Of a stretch of DNA of 23,780 nucleotides, positions 23,125 through 23,780 are shown piece by piece. Origin of the DNA: Candidatus Alcyoniella australis (GTDB taxonomy: Bacteria; Lernaellota; Lernaellaia; JAVCCG01; Alcyoniellaceae). The first letter of the stretch is position 1. Each line of letters begins with the position of its first letter. The notes beneath the pieces are model-generated. The model was not told the DNA's origin and did no database searches. It worked only from the letters and a program-made list of their open reading frames with translations. The stretch spans positions 1 to 23,780 of the forward strand of contig JAVCCG010000105.1 in the NCBI GenBank assembly GCA_030765605.1, in the 5' to 3' direction. Both the position numbers and the translations under genes were made by a program.

Positions 23125-23780
23125 CGGATACCCCGGCGTTTGAGCAGCCAGCTTGTGCTGCCCCAGGCCAACAGCTCGTTGATCAGCAGCGCGAGGATCA
23201 TCACTGAGAGCACGGCCGACGACGAATCGCCGGGGAACGCGCGCTGGTAATCAAGGGCCATCGCCAGGGCCAGCCCGCCCTGTCCGATCAGGCCCAGGCC
23301 GCCGATCCGCGCCGGCGTCGCTCCCTGGGCGTTGCGTCCCAGCCCGGCCAGCGCGGCAAAGCCGCCGACTTTGGCAACGCCGCGCACGATCACGTAGAGC
23401 AGCGCGACCAGCGTCAGTTCGCCCAGCCGCTGCGGATTCCATAGCGCGCCGACCGCCAATAGAAACAGCACGTAGATCGTGCGCTCGGAATTGCCCAGCA
23501 GCTCGTAGACCGATTCCTTGCGCACCGAAAGGTTGCAAAATGCCGCACCTGCGGCTACTCCCAGGAACAACGGCGAGAGCCGCAGTACGCCCGCCGCGCC
23601 GGAGAAGAACGCCACCACGCCCAGGATCAACGCCAAGTTGACCTGCGGGCCCGGTCGCTCGGGGAGCAGCTCGCGCAGCAGCAGCGCCGCGAGAAGTCCC
23701 AACCCGATCGACAGCGCCAGCCACAGCAGTCCGCTTGCGGGCGAGATCGTACCCACGGCTGCCGGGCGTGAGGCCAGGGC
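23121..23780 (-). CDS. Cation:proton antiporter-like membrane protein, first of the pair (partial)
   Basis: The frame is open to the right edge, so the 5' part lies outside and at least 220 C-terminal residues are seen. They form about six to eight membrane helices, with the segments SPLFLGVAAGAAFCNL and NSERTIYVLFLLAVGALW and the closing GLIGQGGLALAMALDYQRAF. These resemble the second half of CPA2-type antiporters, where 'G-I-RGE' or 'SQAG' helices occupy the same place (compare SQAGVSLGIASEIG in the next gene). The substrate ion is unknown. A GTG at 23754-23756 could serve as a start, but it would leave half an antiporter, so a longer gene is favoured. Confidence 0.7.
   Translation of the reverse strand, partial: ALASRPAAVGTISPASGLLWLALSIGLGLLAALLLRELLPERPGPQVNLALILGVVAFFSGAAGVLRLSPLFLGVAAGAAFCNLSVRKESVYELLGNSERTIYVLFLLAVGALWNPQRLGELTLVALLYVIVRGVAKVGGFAALAGLGRNAQGATPARIGGLGLIGQGGLALAMALDYQRAFPGDSSSAVLSVMILALLINELLAWGSTSWLLKRRGIR

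Noticed and set aside
22276-23250. Gln/His-rich 324-codon open frame on the + strand opposite the antiporter genes
   Set aside because: The Gln/Arg-rich composition is the antisense image of Leu-rich membrane helices; no start signal or domain.

Overview
The window is 23.8 kb of dense, GC-rich bacterial chromosome. Genes are tightly packed, with repeated 1-4 base ATGA/GTGA overlaps. It holds 18 protein-coding genes, two of them cut by the window edges. I see no rRNA, tRNA, CRISPR array, insertion sequence or phage gene. The gene content (multiheme cytochrome c, a CISM-type molybdoenzyme, a fumarate-reductase-like flavoprotein, a Tat-signal MsrB, a lipoprotein, a GspE/PilB ATPase) suggests a Gram-negative, probably anaerobic or facultative bacterium of the broad deltaproteobacterial grade. 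That placement is inference; no phylogenetic marker is present.

Region 1 (2-4609, + strand) is a five-gene redox operon. In order it encodes the C-terminal part of a molybdopterin oxidoreductase, a membrane-anchored seven-heme cytochrome c, a small dicluster ferredoxin with a C-terminal membrane helix, an iron-sulfur subunit with one [2Fe-2S] and two [4Fe-4S] motifs, and a fumarate reductase/succinate dehydrogenase-type flavoprotein. No SdhC/FrdC-type quinone-binding anchor is present. The set reads as an electron route between a flavoprotein on one side of the membrane and hemes (and perhaps the molybdoenzyme) on the other. It is the best candidate here for a poorly described system.

Region 2 (4617-7733) has a hairpin, an unrecognised multi-spanning membrane protein with an acidic hexapeptide repeat, an M20-family peptidase, and a short regulatory region with a 7-bp inverted repeat before ilvE.

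Region 3 (7734-13280) is devoted to branched-chain amino acids. ilvE on the + strand converges on a leuA-leuC-leuD-leuB operon on the - strand. The two stop codons face each other inside one hairpin. leuA has a good sigma70-type promoter whose -35 box lies in an inverted repeat, a plausible operator.

Region 4 (13281-19500) has a Tat-signal methionine sulfoxide reductase B with a second, strong internal ribosome binding site. It also has a two-gene operon of a membrane-anchored alpha/beta hydrolase and an orphan GspE/PilB-like ATPase, a HEAT-repeat protein, and a divergent phosphoserine aminotransferase with its own promoter and a strong intrinsic terminator.

Region 5 (19494-23780, - strand) is a likely transport operon: two consecutive cation:proton antiporter genes (the first cut by the window edge), a CDF-family metal exporter, and a PQQ-type beta-propeller lipoprotein.
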